A DNA stretch of 64,000 bases, from NCBI GenBank assembly GCA_038040485.1, contig JBBPIE010000008.1:62001-126000 (forward strand). The letters run 5' to 3'. The stretch comes from Onstottus_B arcticum. GTDB taxonomy: Bacteria > Acidobacteriota > Blastocatellia > UBA7656. A program made the position numbers and the translations under genes. Positions 9,273 through 17,794 of the stretch are shown piece after piece. The notes beneath the pieces were generated by a model, which was not told the DNA's origin, made no database searches, and was given only the letters and a program-made list of their open reading frames with translations. Positions within the stretch are counted from its first letter, which is position 1. Every line of letters begins with the position of its first letter.

Positions 9273-9352
9273 GTTTTCACCCCCAACCACTAACCGGTGG
9301 GCGCATCGGAAATTCTCAATCGTAGTGGCAACAAACCCGGTACCTGTGATGG

Positions 9353-10690
9353 TCAACCGCTCGCTTTGCGGTTGAGTTCAGCTTCGATTTCTTTGAGCCA
9401 CGACACATCTTCCTGGCGCTTCTCGCGAGCTTCACGAATCAGGCGCAGGTTGCGCGCGGTTGTCTCCGGCTCCCATGTCTCGCGGACTGCGGCGAGAGCA
9501 TCAGCGACCGCATCCAACGCTCGTTGTTCGTCTTTGGCAAGCACCCCCAGTTCGATTCGCGTTGCATAGTCCCAGTAGTCGGGCTTTCCCGAAGCTATTT
9601 TTCGCTCAACGGCGTACGAGACTACTGGGATCAATTGGTTGCGTCGAGGGTCCGGCGGGTTCTTGAGCTCCATCAGTGTAACCGTATTTATTCCCGGATA
9701 CGCATCGCGCCAATCGGCTTCGAAGCCTCGCAAATAAGCTTCGATCGCTTTGTCGAGAAGTCCTCGCGCAAGCAGGTTCTCGCCGGCCTTCGATGCTGCT
9801 TCCCATCGGTCTTTGTAGACTCGGCCCAGAATTCCGCAAGTCTCGCTGCTTGGCCCGCGACGTTCGATCACTTCCTTCAGGACATTCTCAGCCTCCTCGC
9901 CGCGTCCGGCTCGATTCAGCGCCATCGCGAGCTGCTCTTGAACCATCACCGTTGCGGCCAGCGGGCTCGGCATGCTGCGCACAAGATCGATCATCTCTTG
10001 CCAGGCTTTCACGGCGCGATAAGAAAGGAAGAGATCGATGACGACCCCGGCTTCAATTTCGCGGATCGGCGAAAACTCTTGTTCGAGAGTGCGGAGAGCC
10101 TCAACACCTTCTTTCCGCGCCTTAGCCAGCCGCCCCTTCATCTCCGCCGAATAGCGGACCTGGTCGCGAAAGACGTCGGTCTTTGTGTGATCAATGTCCG
10201 GGAAACCGTCCACGAGTTGATATATGGGGCTATCAGTCGTGGGGGCTTCGGCTGCCATTCGTTTGGCTTCGACTAGTCGCGTTTTCAAGGCAGCTTTATC
10301 AGCCTCGACATTCGCCGGAGTGCCGTCGGCGTTCAATCGGTAAGGCAAGGCTCTCAGAAGTGAAACATCGAACGGAAGCCGGCTGCCCTCCGCGAAGATC
10401 AGCGGCGTGCTGTAAGGGCGAACGGCGTGACGGATGCCCAGCTCATAAAAGACGTTTGCGTTCGCGGTGGTCAAATCGGCTACTGCGTACTCGCAGAGTA
10501 TCAACCGCTCGAACATCGGTTTGTGAATGATACCGCCGGCCATCTCTTCATCGGCGCGAAGCGGATCAAGCCCCGCTTCGCTGATTGCCGGAGCAATCAA
10601 CTGGTGATACACCGCGTCGAAGTCAATCATTGACCCGGCGGCGTCAGGCTTCTTGCCGAAAGGCATGAGGACGAAACAAAGAGGGTTCAT
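9353..10690 (-). CDS. DUF4071 (TRAFs-binding-like) protein with TPR-like repeats
   Basis: 445 residues. The N-terminal 120 residues read CFVLMPFGKK, IDFDAVYHQLIAPAI, GGIIHKPMFERLILCEYAVA and ANVFYELGIRHA. This is the Rossmann-like, nucleoside-deoxyribosyltransferase-like start of bacterial DUF4071 proteins. The rest is helical with TPR-like spacing (VQEQLAMALNRAGRGEEAENVLKE is part of it). The family is related to the central region of animal ASK/MAP3K kinases and in bacteria often sits beside TIR effectors in predicted conflict systems. Its stop codon overlaps a possible TTG start of the TIR gene. My reading is that it senses or produces a nucleotide-derived signal for the TIR protein; that role is inference. 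Confidence 0.83.
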   Translation of the reverse strand: MNPLCFVLMPFGKKPDAAGSMIDFDAVYHQLIAPAISEAGLDPLRADEEMAGGIIHKPMFERLILCEYAVADLTTANANVFYELGIRHAVRPYSTPLIFAEGSRLPFDVSLLRALPYRLNADGTPANVEADKAALKTRLVEAKRMAAEAPTTDSPIYQLVDGFPDIDHTKTDVFRDQVRYSAEMKGRLAKARKEGVEALRTLEQEFSPIREIEAGVVIDLFLSYRAVKAWQEMIDLVRSMPSPLAATVMVQEQLAMALNRAGRGEEAENVLKEVIERRGPSSETCGILGRVYKDRWEAASKAGENLLARGLLDKAIEAYLRGFEADWRDAYPGINTVTLMELKNPPDPRRNQLIPVVSYAVERKIASGKPDYWDYATRIELGVLAKDEQRALDAVADALAAVRETWEPETTARNLRLIREAREKRQEDVSWLKEIEAELNRKASG

Positions 10691-10780
10691 ATCTTAACCT
10701 GCAGTCCTTTCCACTCTTGGGAGGCCGTGCTGGCGGGGAGAATGGGGCTCGGACTTGTTTCTCCTCTCCTCCCCGGAAAA

Positions 10781-10811
10781 GCTCATCAATATTGAATGAG
10801 GATTGATGAGC
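10781..10811. repeat. Perfect 10-bp inverted repeat upstream of the DUF4071/TIR operon
   Basis: Arms GCTCATCAAT (10781-10790) and ATTGATGAGC (10802-10811) around an 11-base spacer. It lies about 90-120 bases upstream of the DUF4071 start codon. The absence of a T-run on either side argues against an intrinsic terminator. An operator for a dimeric repressor is the simplest reading, but nothing proves it. Confidence 0.5.
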
Positions 10812-10952
10812 CCGCATTGCCCCGGCAGCGAGATACCGACCAACAGATTTGCGTTGTGAACAGTAACGGAAAAACGGCCAATTCGCTATCTGAGGACTGG
10901 CTTGTCACCGTCAAGCCAGTCTTGACAGAGACTCGATCAACGCGCGGCAGTG

Positions 10953-11496
10953 TTACGGGCCCAGCAGACGAAGCACCGAGGTAGGAGCTATTGTAGTGAG
11001 AGCAATGTAAAAGAAATGTGACATGGTGGCTATGCTCAAGGCGGCGCGAAGAAAGGCGATCGTTGACGAGGTTCTCAGCACGGTTTCATCCCGCCACACC
11101 CGCTGACTGTCAATGCGAGCGAGCGCTGCGTCGGCGAAAAACAGCAAGAAGAAGGTCAGCAAGGCATCAATCCCTAATGTGATCTGCCACCACGGCCAAC
11201 TTTCAAGCACCACAAAGGTCTCTGCACAAATCCTTGGCTCGGGAACTTTCCGCAAAGTAACTTAGATCAACCAACCCCCAAACCAGGCCGAGGTTAAGCT
11301 GCACTTGCGCTGCATACGACCAAGCTACCGCTCCCAATTCCTCACCCTTCGTTGGTAAGAACTTCGGATGCGTCCGACGAGTCTCGGATATACCAGCTTC
11401 TGAAGAATATTTCCGGGATGAATCAGTTGGGGTTTCATCAACGAGTACAGCACGCGATCGAATGTCGAGGCATGGGAAGAGTGTCTTCCAAATCAA
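10953..11496 (-). pseudogene. Possible decayed small membrane protein
   Basis: Two overlapping minus-strand frames both carry hydrophobic stretches: one has AAQVQLNLGLVWGLVDLSYF, the other WWQITLGIDALLTFFLLFF and IATMSHFFYIALTTIAP. They could be one three-helix membrane protein broken by a frameshift near 11250. Neither frame has a convincing start or ribosome-binding site. It could equally be chance hydrophobic reading frame, so confidence is low. Confidence 0.25.
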
Positions 11497-11837
11497 TTGT
11501 GCAGGCGTGTACCTGAAATTCTTACTGAGCGAACGGAGGTTGCCAGCTTTATCACCAGAAGGCCAGAGGGTCCAAAAAGACTATTGAGTTTTCTTTCTAG
11601 CGGCTATTGCAGAACGGAACAATGCGGTATATCATACGCGCCGGTGGACAGGCCAATGGAACAGCGTCAACGGTTCAGGAACGGTCCACAACTGGGACGG
11701 GCACCCCAGAGCGCGAGAACGACGGCCTCTTGGGTACCGAATGTTTAGTTTAACCGGACATAGCCTGCTGAAGTAGATTTCGCCGCTCGAGTCGACGCGG
11801 ATCCCCTCACAGCAACAGCGGGTAGGAGGCCAAAACA

Positions 11838-13091
11838 ATGAAAGTCGAGTTGCAGATCAACAATAGTGTAAGCCCCAATGCGCGATTCGTTTCTTGGGCT
11901 CCGTCTCCATGCCGCATCCGCATGACCAACACGGCAGGGGCCGTCTTGACCCCCGTCAACGTGACCATCACCGGCGTATCGGTCGCCAGTGGTGGCGCGG
12001 TCGTGTTCCGCAAGGGCGCCACCGGAGCGTTCTCGAGCTCTCTGACATTGGCGGTCCCAACCAACGGCACCTCCGTTCCGTTTTTCGTCGCCGGCAGGTT
12101 TGGGCGACCCAGCGTCAACAACGGAGACGTGACAATTGAAGCCCGTGCCAATCTCGTCCTTCCTATCTCACCCGGAGCACTGGTGGGCGCGGTTAAAGTG
12201 ATGGTGCGCGTCCGAAAGAACGCCAATACACTGACTCCGGGAGAACGCGACCGCTTCGTAGCGGCGTTCGCGCAACTCAACAACCAGGGGGCGGGGCGTT
12301 TCGCGGACTTCCGCAACATGCACACCAACGTGAGCTCGCCGCAAGCCCATGGCGCAGCGGGTTTTCTGCCCTGGCACCGTGCTTATCTGCTCGATCTCGA
12401 ACGCGAGCTTCAAGCTATCGATCCGAGCGTTTCACTGCCTTACTGGCGCTTCGACCAGCCCGCGCCAAACATCTTTACACTCGATTACCTTGGCTCCTCA
12501 AATGCAATGGGCACTGTCCAGTTCGGCCAAACCAACCCGCTGCAATTCTGGACAACCGACGGCGTTCAGGGGATTAATCGCCGACCCCTCTTCAACACCG
12601 CCGTGGCGCCGCCTGGCCTGCTCAACGAGGCGCAGACGCTGGCACTTGGTGGTCCTGGTAATCTGTACGCAGCCTTTCGGGCAATGGAAGGTAACCCGCA
12701 CGGATCAGCGCACGTGAGTTTCGGCGGTTCCATCTCCAGCATCGGGACTGCGGCGAAAGATCCGCTGTTCTTCCTGCTTCACTGCAACGTCGATCGACTG
12801 TGGGCGAAGTGGCAGCGACTGAATAGCCGCTTTGATGCGGCTCTGGCGGCCTCGTACGATAGCAATCCTGGGAATCCGATTGGCCACAAGCTGATTGACA
12901 CAATGTGGCCGTGGAATGGGATCACCGGGCCGCCACGTCCTCCGACGGCTCCAGGTGGCGCACTGGCCTCGTCACCGTGTGTCAGCGCGCCGGGGCCACA
13001 ACCGCGAGTGCGAAGCAGCCTGGATTACCAGGGCTCGGTCAACGCACTCTCACGCGAGGGGTTCGATTACGACGATGTGCGATTTGCCTAA
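11838..13091 (+). CDS. Tyrosinase-family type 3 copper enzyme
   Basis: 417 residues with GGTAGGAGG before the ATG. Residues 1-125 form a beta-rich Ig-like domain. The tyrosinase domain follows with all six copper ligands visible: CuA His162 (NMHTN), His171 and His180 (AHGAAGFLPWHRAYLLDLE); CuB His288 and His292 (NPHGSAHVSFGG) and His315 (DPLFFLLHCNVDRLW). Such enzymes oxidise phenols or catechols with O2. There is no signal peptide or Tat motif, so it appears cytoplasmic unless exported by an unusual route. The substrate is unknown. The next two genes, a HEAT protein and an SCO-containing protein, follow closely and suggest dedicated copper loading. Confidence 0.93.
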   Translation: MKVELQINNSVSPNARFVSWAPSPCRIRMTNTAGAVLTPVNVTITGVSVASGGAVVFRKGATGAFSSSLTLAVPTNGTSVPFFVAGRFGRPSVNNGDVTIEARANLVLPISPGALVGAVKVMVRVRKNANTLTPGERDRFVAAFAQLNNQGAGRFADFRNMHTNVSSPQAHGAAGFLPWHRAYLLDLERELQAIDPSVSLPYWRFDQPAPNIFTLDYLGSSNAMGTVQFGQTNPLQFWTTDGVQGINRRPLFNTAVAPPGLLNEAQTLALGGPGNLYAAFRAMEGNPHGSAHVSFGGSISSIGTAAKDPLFFLLHCNVDRLWAKWQRLNSRFDAALAASYDSNPGNPIGHKLIDTMWPWNGITGPPRPPTAPGGALASSPCVSAPGPQPRVRSSLDYQGSVNALSREGFDYDDVRFA

Positions 13092-13118
13092 CGTGCCTTG
13101 CACGAGGAGATAGTAACC

Positions 13119-14012
13119 ATGACCAAGAAGAGAAAAGCTGCAAAAACGTCGACGTCGGCGCGGAAACCGAAGCGGGCGGCGATGAGATCCACTCGAGCTG
13201 CAATGTCAGTTGCGACAAGTGCGCGTGGGACCGTCAAGGAACGAGTCGCGGCTCTGGCGGAAGTGCCTTTGGCCGTTTGTGAGAGCGACAAGGATCTGCA
13301 GGCGATGCTGAAGGTCCTGCGCAATAAGGACGAGCCCGTGGAGGTGCGGCTGGCAGCGTTACAATCGCTCGCTGCGGCAGCCTTCAGCGTCATTGCATTC
13401 GAATCGTGCCGCAGCGACTACATTGCGACCTTACGCGAGGTCGCGGAAGACCCGAACCCGGAGATCCGTCAGCGCGTGCTCGGCCTGCTCGCGCGCGAGA
13501 AGGACGGCTTCGCGCAGAAGAAACTCCTCGAAGGATTGAAGAACCCTGAAAAAGCGTTGGTCCCACCTGAGAAGGCGCTGCAACTCCTCAGTTATGACGT
13601 GCATGCGGAGGCCTACTCGCTAGCGCGTGACATCGTCAGCAAGCCACCAAACGCCGATGCAAAGCGAGAGGCCCTCCGACTGCTCGCGGCAGACGCCACT
13701 TCCGCACCGTTGTTCGAGAAGCTCCTTCGCGACAAAGACGAATCGGCTGAGATACGGCAAATCTCGGCTTCCGCGCTGCATGCGCTCAAGCCGGAGAAAC
13801 TCCAGGAGCACGCAAGAGAGATGCTGCTCGACAAGTCTGAGTATGAGGATATTCAAGCTACAAGTCTGACCGCGCTCACACAGTTTGGCGACGACGCGGC
13901 GATTGCCGACGACAAGGCGCTGCTGAAGAGCGTCGATCGCTTGAGTGTTGGCAAAGCGTCATCGAAGTACAAACAGAGCGCTCGCCGGTTCCTCAGCAAG
14001 TACGGTCAGTAG
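13119..14012 (+). CDS. HEAT-repeat protein of the tyrosinase cluster
   Basis: The ATG at 13119 is preceded by GAGGAGATAG, making it a better start than the in-frame TTG at 13098. After a basic Lys/Arg/Ala-rich N-terminus of about 35 residues, the protein is all helical with HEAT/PBS-lyase-like repeats, for example NKDEPVEVRLAALQSLAAA, NPEIRQRVLGLLA and KDESAEIRQISASALHAL. It has no recognisable catalytic residues and no cysteines spaced for metal binding. HEAT proteins act as scaffolds. Given its place between a tyrosinase and an SCO-like copper chaperone, a scaffold or adaptor for enzyme maturation is my inference. The spacing of 12 bases to the next gene supports one transcript. Confidence 0.75.
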   Translation: MTKKRKAAKTSTSARKPKRAAMRSTRAAMSVATSARGTVKERVAALAEVPLAVCESDKDLQAMLKVLRNKDEPVEVRLAALQSLAAAAFSVIAFESCRSDYIATLREVAEDPNPEIRQRVLGLLAREKDGFAQKKLLEGLKNPEKALVPPEKALQLLSYDVHAEAYSLARDIVSKPPNADAKREALRLLAADATSAPLFEKLLRDKDESAEIRQISASALHALKPEKLQEHAREMLLDKSEYEDIQATSLTALTQFGDDAAIADDKALLKSVDRLSVGKASSKYKQSARRFLSKYGQ

Positions 14013-14024
14013 AGGTGGCGATCC

Positions 14025-15689
14025 ATGCTGGAGGTGGTAACGACGGGCGCGCAGTCAGAGCCGCAGTTCGCGGCGCTGGTCGATGCGCTCACCGCTGATC
14101 GGGATCGACACGAGCAGCTAACTGATCTGTTGCGCGAGGATCACTCGCTCTACGACCAGTGCGGTACGGCGACGATCGTTCGGATGCGCGGCTGGGTCCT
14201 GCTCGCGCTCGGTCGAGCCGGCGTGTCCGACGCCTCGCTCCTCTTCGTGCTTGAGGAACTCGACGCGGGAACGGATCCGTATCTTGTCGCCGCAGCCGCC
14301 CACGCATTACGGTCCTACCCACGCCCAAACCCGGCCCTCGCTCCATTCGTGATGCGCGCGCTCACCCAAATCCGGTATCGCGACGATCCTGTGTCCTTCG
14401 AAGACTATGGTGAGTACGCGGTCGCGTCCGCAGGCACCAGTCCTGTTCGTGAGTTGCTGACGACGTTGGCATGGCTCGGTCCACACGCGCGAGGAGTTCT
14501 TAGTGAAGTCGAGTCGCTGCGCGCGCAACGTGGAGGGCTCTCCAGGAAGCTGCTGATCGACGTCGACCGAACCCTCGAGGCAATCCGCGGCGCCGATCAA
14601 GTCGACGAGTTCGACACCGAAACCTGCTGTACGCTGCCGAGCGGTCTGAGAAACACGATTTCATGGGCGTTCAGTTCCCGTCGTGATTGTGAGCCGATCG
14701 AGTCAACCGTTTTTGAGGATCATACGGGCGAGTTGATCACTTTCAAGGAATTCTTCCGAGGGCAACCCTCCATAGTCGTCTTTTTCTACACGCGCTGCGA
14801 CAACCCGCTGAAGTGCTCGCTCACGGTCACGAAGCTCGCACGGATTCAGAAGTTGTTGGAGGCACAGGGACTCGCCGACCAAATACACACTGCGGCGATT
14901 ACGTACGACCCAGCGTTCGATCTCCCCGAGCGAATTCGCGGCTATGGGCAGAATCGTGGCGTGCGCATGAACGCCGGCAATCGAATGCTGAGGGCGACTG
15001 ACGGTGTCAACGCACTTCGCAGGCATTTTAGACTCGGGGTCAACTTCATCGAGTCGCTGGTGAATCGGCACCGCATCGAGGCTTACGTCCTTGATGCCGA
15101 GGGTCGGATCGCTGCATCCTTCGAACGCATCCACTGGGATGAGCAGCAGGTTGTGGATCGCACAATCGAGGTTCTGAAGGAGAAAAGTGACGAGACGATG
15201 TCTGAGGTCTCTCCGGAGCCTGCGGATCCTACAGCACGCCGTAAGACAGCATCACTGATGTTTGCCACACTCGCGTCCCTCGGAGTGGCGTTTTTCCCGA
15301 AGTGTCCGATCTGTTGGGCCGGGTATCTGAGTCTGTTCGGCATCGCGGGTTTGAATCAAATTCCGTTTTCTCCGTGGCTGCAACCACTGCTCATCGCAGT
15401 GATGCTGATCAACCTTGGCAGCGTGTGGCTCCGAGGACGCTTAACGGGCCGAATGAGTGGGTTTTATCTGGTGAGCGCCGGTGCTTTTGCAATCGTCGTC
15501 TTGAAGATGGGACTGGGTTGGGAAGACGCCGCCGCCTGGGGCGTCGCTTTGACGTTGGCGGGCTCGCTGGTGAGTGCGCTGGGCGCCGGGAACCGCCCTG
15601 CCGCCATGAGAGCTTTATCTGTACCGTTTGCGCTGTTCGCGCGACTCGTGAACAGCAGCAGAGGCGATTCACCCAACGATGTTGAGTAG
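14025..15689 (+). CDS. HEAT - SCO1/SenC-like - MerC-like membrane fusion protein
   Basis: 554 residues, GAGGTGG before the ATG. Residues 1-190 are HEAT-like helices. Residues about 225-375 resemble the thioredoxin-fold copper chaperone SCO1/SenC: VVFFYTRCDNPLKCSLT holds Cys258 and Cys264, and NRHRIEAYVLDAEG supplies a candidate His349. The cysteine spacing is CX5C instead of the usual CX3C. Residues about 408-520 form four hydrophobic helices with FFPKCPICWAG (Cys427, Cys430), like MerC-type membrane metal carriers. The N-terminus lacks a signal peptide, so the SCO-like part probably faces the cytoplasm, which fits a cytoplasmic tyrosinase partner. The copper-delivery role is inference. Its 3' end overlaps the convergent ATPase gene by 21 bases. 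Confidence 0.8.
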   Translation: MLEVVTTGAQSEPQFAALVDALTADRDRHEQLTDLLREDHSLYDQCGTATIVRMRGWVLLALGRAGVSDASLLFVLEELDAGTDPYLVAAAAHALRSYPRPNPALAPFVMRALTQIRYRDDPVSFEDYGEYAVASAGTSPVRELLTTLAWLGPHARGVLSEVESLRAQRGGLSRKLLIDVDRTLEAIRGADQVDEFDTETCCTLPSGLRNTISWAFSSRRDCEPIESTVFEDHTGELITFKEFFRGQPSIVVFFYTRCDNPLKCSLTVTKLARIQKLLEAQGLADQIHTAAITYDPAFDLPERIRGYGQNRGVRMNAGNRMLRATDGVNALRRHFRLGVNFIESLVNRHRIEAYVLDAEGRIAASFERIHWDEQQVVDRTIEVLKEKSDETMSEVSPEPADPTARRKTASLMFATLASLGVAFFPKCPICWAGYLSLFGIAGLNQIPFSPWLQPLLIAVMLINLGSVWLRGRLTGRMSGFYLVSAGAFAIVVLKMGLGWEDAAAWGVALTLAGSLVSALGAGNRPAAMRALSVPFALFARLVNSSRGDSPNDVE

Positions 15690-17570
15690 GGTCTCGAGCG
15701 GCCGTTGATGAAACACTCGCGGTGCATTCTCGAGAACCTCTTCCAACGTGGTCGCGCCGCGTAGAGCTTTCACCATTCCGTCTTCTTGCATCGTGCACAA
15801 GCTGCACGTATCGAGGCTCATCTGGCGGATCTCCTGCATTGTGCGCTTCTGAAGTATCGCGTCGCGAATGTGGACATTCGGGACAAGCAGCTCGTAGATC
15901 CCAACTCGTCCGCGATAGCCCGTGAAGTTGCAACTTGAACATCCCTTACCGCGAATCAAGGTGAAGTTGCTCAACTCATCTCGCTTCAATCCGAACCGTC
16001 GCAGCACCCGGTCTTCGGGGTCATGCTTCATCCGGCAGCTCGCGCAGACTTTTCGCACAAGCCGCTGAGCCAGCACCGCGCCGATGGTGGAAGCGATAAG
16101 CGACGTTTCAATCTCCATGTTGATCAGCCGAACCAATGCGCCTACCGAATCCTCGGTGTGAAACGTAGCAAAGACTTTGTGGCCGGTGAGCGCGGACTGG
16201 ACGGCGATGTCCGCCGAGAACCTGTCGCGAATCTCGCCGATCACAATGATGTCCGGGTCCTGTCTGACTATCGACTTGAGAGTTTCGTTGAAGCCCAATC
16301 CGATCTTCTCGTTGATCGAGCACTGCGAGATTCCGTCAATCACGTATTCAACGGGGTCTTCGCACGTGATGATCTTGACCGTCGCGTCGTTGCAGTAGTC
16401 GATCGAGCTATACAGCGTCGTGGTCTTGCCCGAGCCGGTCGGGCCGGTGATCAAGGTGATCCCCGAAGGCGCGGCCAGCACGTCTTCGCTGTAGAGCCGA
16501 AGAATGTTTGGAGCGAAGCCCAGTTCTTCCAGCCCGATCAGTGAAGCTTTGTTCAGGATGCGCAACACGACGTTCTCACCAAACACCGTCGCGTAGAACG
16601 AAGCCCGGATGTCTATCTCCTGGTTGTCGGTCTTGACGAACATACGGCCGTCCTGATGCTTGCGGCGTTCGGCCACGTCCGCGTCGGCCAGGATCTTTAT
16701 TCGGGAGACGATTCGCGGTGTGTAGTCGCGCGGGTAGTCAACTTTGTGGACCAGCACGCCGTCGATCCGATAGCGCACGCGAAGCTTGTTTGCCATGGGC
16801 TCGAGATGCACGTCGGATGCGCCTTCATCGATGGCTTCGCGGATCAGTTGATCGACCATCTGCACAACGCGGTCCTCGCCTGCCTGAGACTGCGCGTCGA
16901 TCGTGTGGTACTTGACCTTCTGATAGTCGGCGATGCCTGCGTCCTTGCTCTGAAGCATCGCGTCGATGAGGTCGAGCTTCTGAAGAATCACGCTGCTTGT
17001 TGCGACCGCCAAACCAACGCGGCAGTTGAACAGCCGCGCGATCTCTTCGACGAAATGAGTCATCGTCGGATCGGCGACCAGCAACTGGAGCTGGCCGTCT
17101 TCGATTCGAATGGGCAGCGCCGTTTGCCGACGAAGGTACTTGAGCGAGACCTGGCGTACCAACTCGAGGTCGATGTGGCTGATGTCGGGATCGAGCATGG
17201 GAAGCTTGAGCTTGTCGGCAAGCGCTTCGACAACGTGGCGCTCTTCGATCAGTCCCATCTCGATCAGAGTTTCACCGAGGCGCTTGGAGGGCAACGCGCT
17301 CTTGCGTTGAATCTCGCGAGCTGTTGCAACGTCGCGCTCGGTCACCAGCCGCCTTGCGATCAAGATTTCGCCGATGCTTCGATGGCGTCGCGCGAACTCG
17401 TCAAGGCGCGGGCCGCTCACCCAGTTCATCTCGACCAGGAATTCGGCGACGGTCTTCTGCCCGTCAAGCTGATCGAGCAGCTTTCGCGCCTTTGAAAGCT
17501 GGTCTTGAGTGACCAGGCCTTCGCTGAGCAGTGCTTTTGTTACGCCTTCGTCCCAGGAGAGGTGGAGCAT
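15669..17570 (-). CDS. PilB/GspE-type secretion or pilus assembly ATPase
   Basis: 633-residue cytoplasmic ATPase that would drive type IV pilus or type II secretion assembly. The N-terminal 190 residues contain repeated GspE-N-like modules (GEILIARRLVTERD, GETLIEMGLIEERHVVEAL). The ATPase core has Walker A GPTGSGKTTTLY, an Asp box (IITCEDPVEY), Walker B IIVIGEIRD and the His box HKVFATFHTED. A zinc tetracysteine follows (CASC about residue 510 and CSSC about 545). The length and tetracysteine are normal for PilB/GspE. No other pilus gene adjoins it, so I leave the symbol empty. It could be a paralogue serving another system. Confidence 0.92.
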   Translation of the reverse strand: MLHLSWDEGVTKALLSEGLVTQDQLSKARKLLDQLDGQKTVAEFLVEMNWVSGPRLDEFARRHRSIGEILIARRLVTERDVATAREIQRKSALPSKRLGETLIEMGLIEERHVVEALADKLKLPMLDPDISHIDLELVRQVSLKYLRRQTALPIRIEDGQLQLLVADPTMTHFVEEIARLFNCRVGLAVATSSVILQKLDLIDAMLQSKDAGIADYQKVKYHTIDAQSQAGEDRVVQMVDQLIREAIDEGASDVHLEPMANKLRVRYRIDGVLVHKVDYPRDYTPRIVSRIKILADADVAERRKHQDGRMFVKTDNQEIDIRASFYATVFGENVVLRILNKASLIGLEELGFAPNILRLYSEDVLAAPSGITLITGPTGSGKTTTLYSSIDYCNDATVKIITCEDPVEYVIDGISQCSINEKIGLGFNETLKSIVRQDPDIIVIGEIRDRFSADIAVQSALTGHKVFATFHTEDSVGALVRLINMEIETSLIASTIGAVLAQRLVRKVCASCRMKHDPEDRVLRRFGLKRDELSNFTLIRGKGCSSCNFTGYRGRVGIYELLVPNVHIRDAILQKRTMQEIRQMSLDTCSLCTMQEDGMVKALRGATTLEEVLENAPRVFHQRPLETLLNIVG

Positions 17571-17573
17571 GAT

Positions 17574-17720
17574 GATTTTGGATTTCCGATTTTGGATTAA
17601 GTTAATCCGGCAAACTCGACCAGATCAAAAGAGCAGCAGGGGCAGGAATCGGATTCTTGATTTGAGAGTTGGATGGCGGCGGGGACTTCAGGCTCAATCC
17701 AAAATCTGAATCCAAAATTG
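17574..17720. repeat. Imperfect inverted repeat in an intergenic spacer
   Basis: The left arm (17574-17598) contains two copies of GATTTTGGATT-like sequence and the right arm (17696-17720) contains AATCCAAAATC-like copies, its reverse complement with a few mismatches. The pair encloses about 100 bases between the ATPase gene and the racemase fusion gene. It resembles other low-complexity inverted repeats in spacers of this window. I see no gene inside. Confidence 0.55.
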
Positions 17721-17794
17721 AAATGACAGCGAGAAGATGATAAATGAATGACCTGCGAAAATCACTAGTAATCTTTGAGGCCGGAGTGAAGGCT

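Larger units (their letters stand above)
10691..11837. other. Intergenic region between the DUF4071/TIR locus and the tyrosinase cluster
   Basis: 1.1 kb with no gene I can support firmly. It holds a perfect 10-base inverted repeat (10781-10811), hydrophobic reading frames on the minus strand between about 10953 and 11496 that may be a decayed membrane protein, and presumably the divergent promoters of the flanking genes. Short plus-strand frames (10796-10984, 11497-11748) have no protein-like character. Confidence 0.5.
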
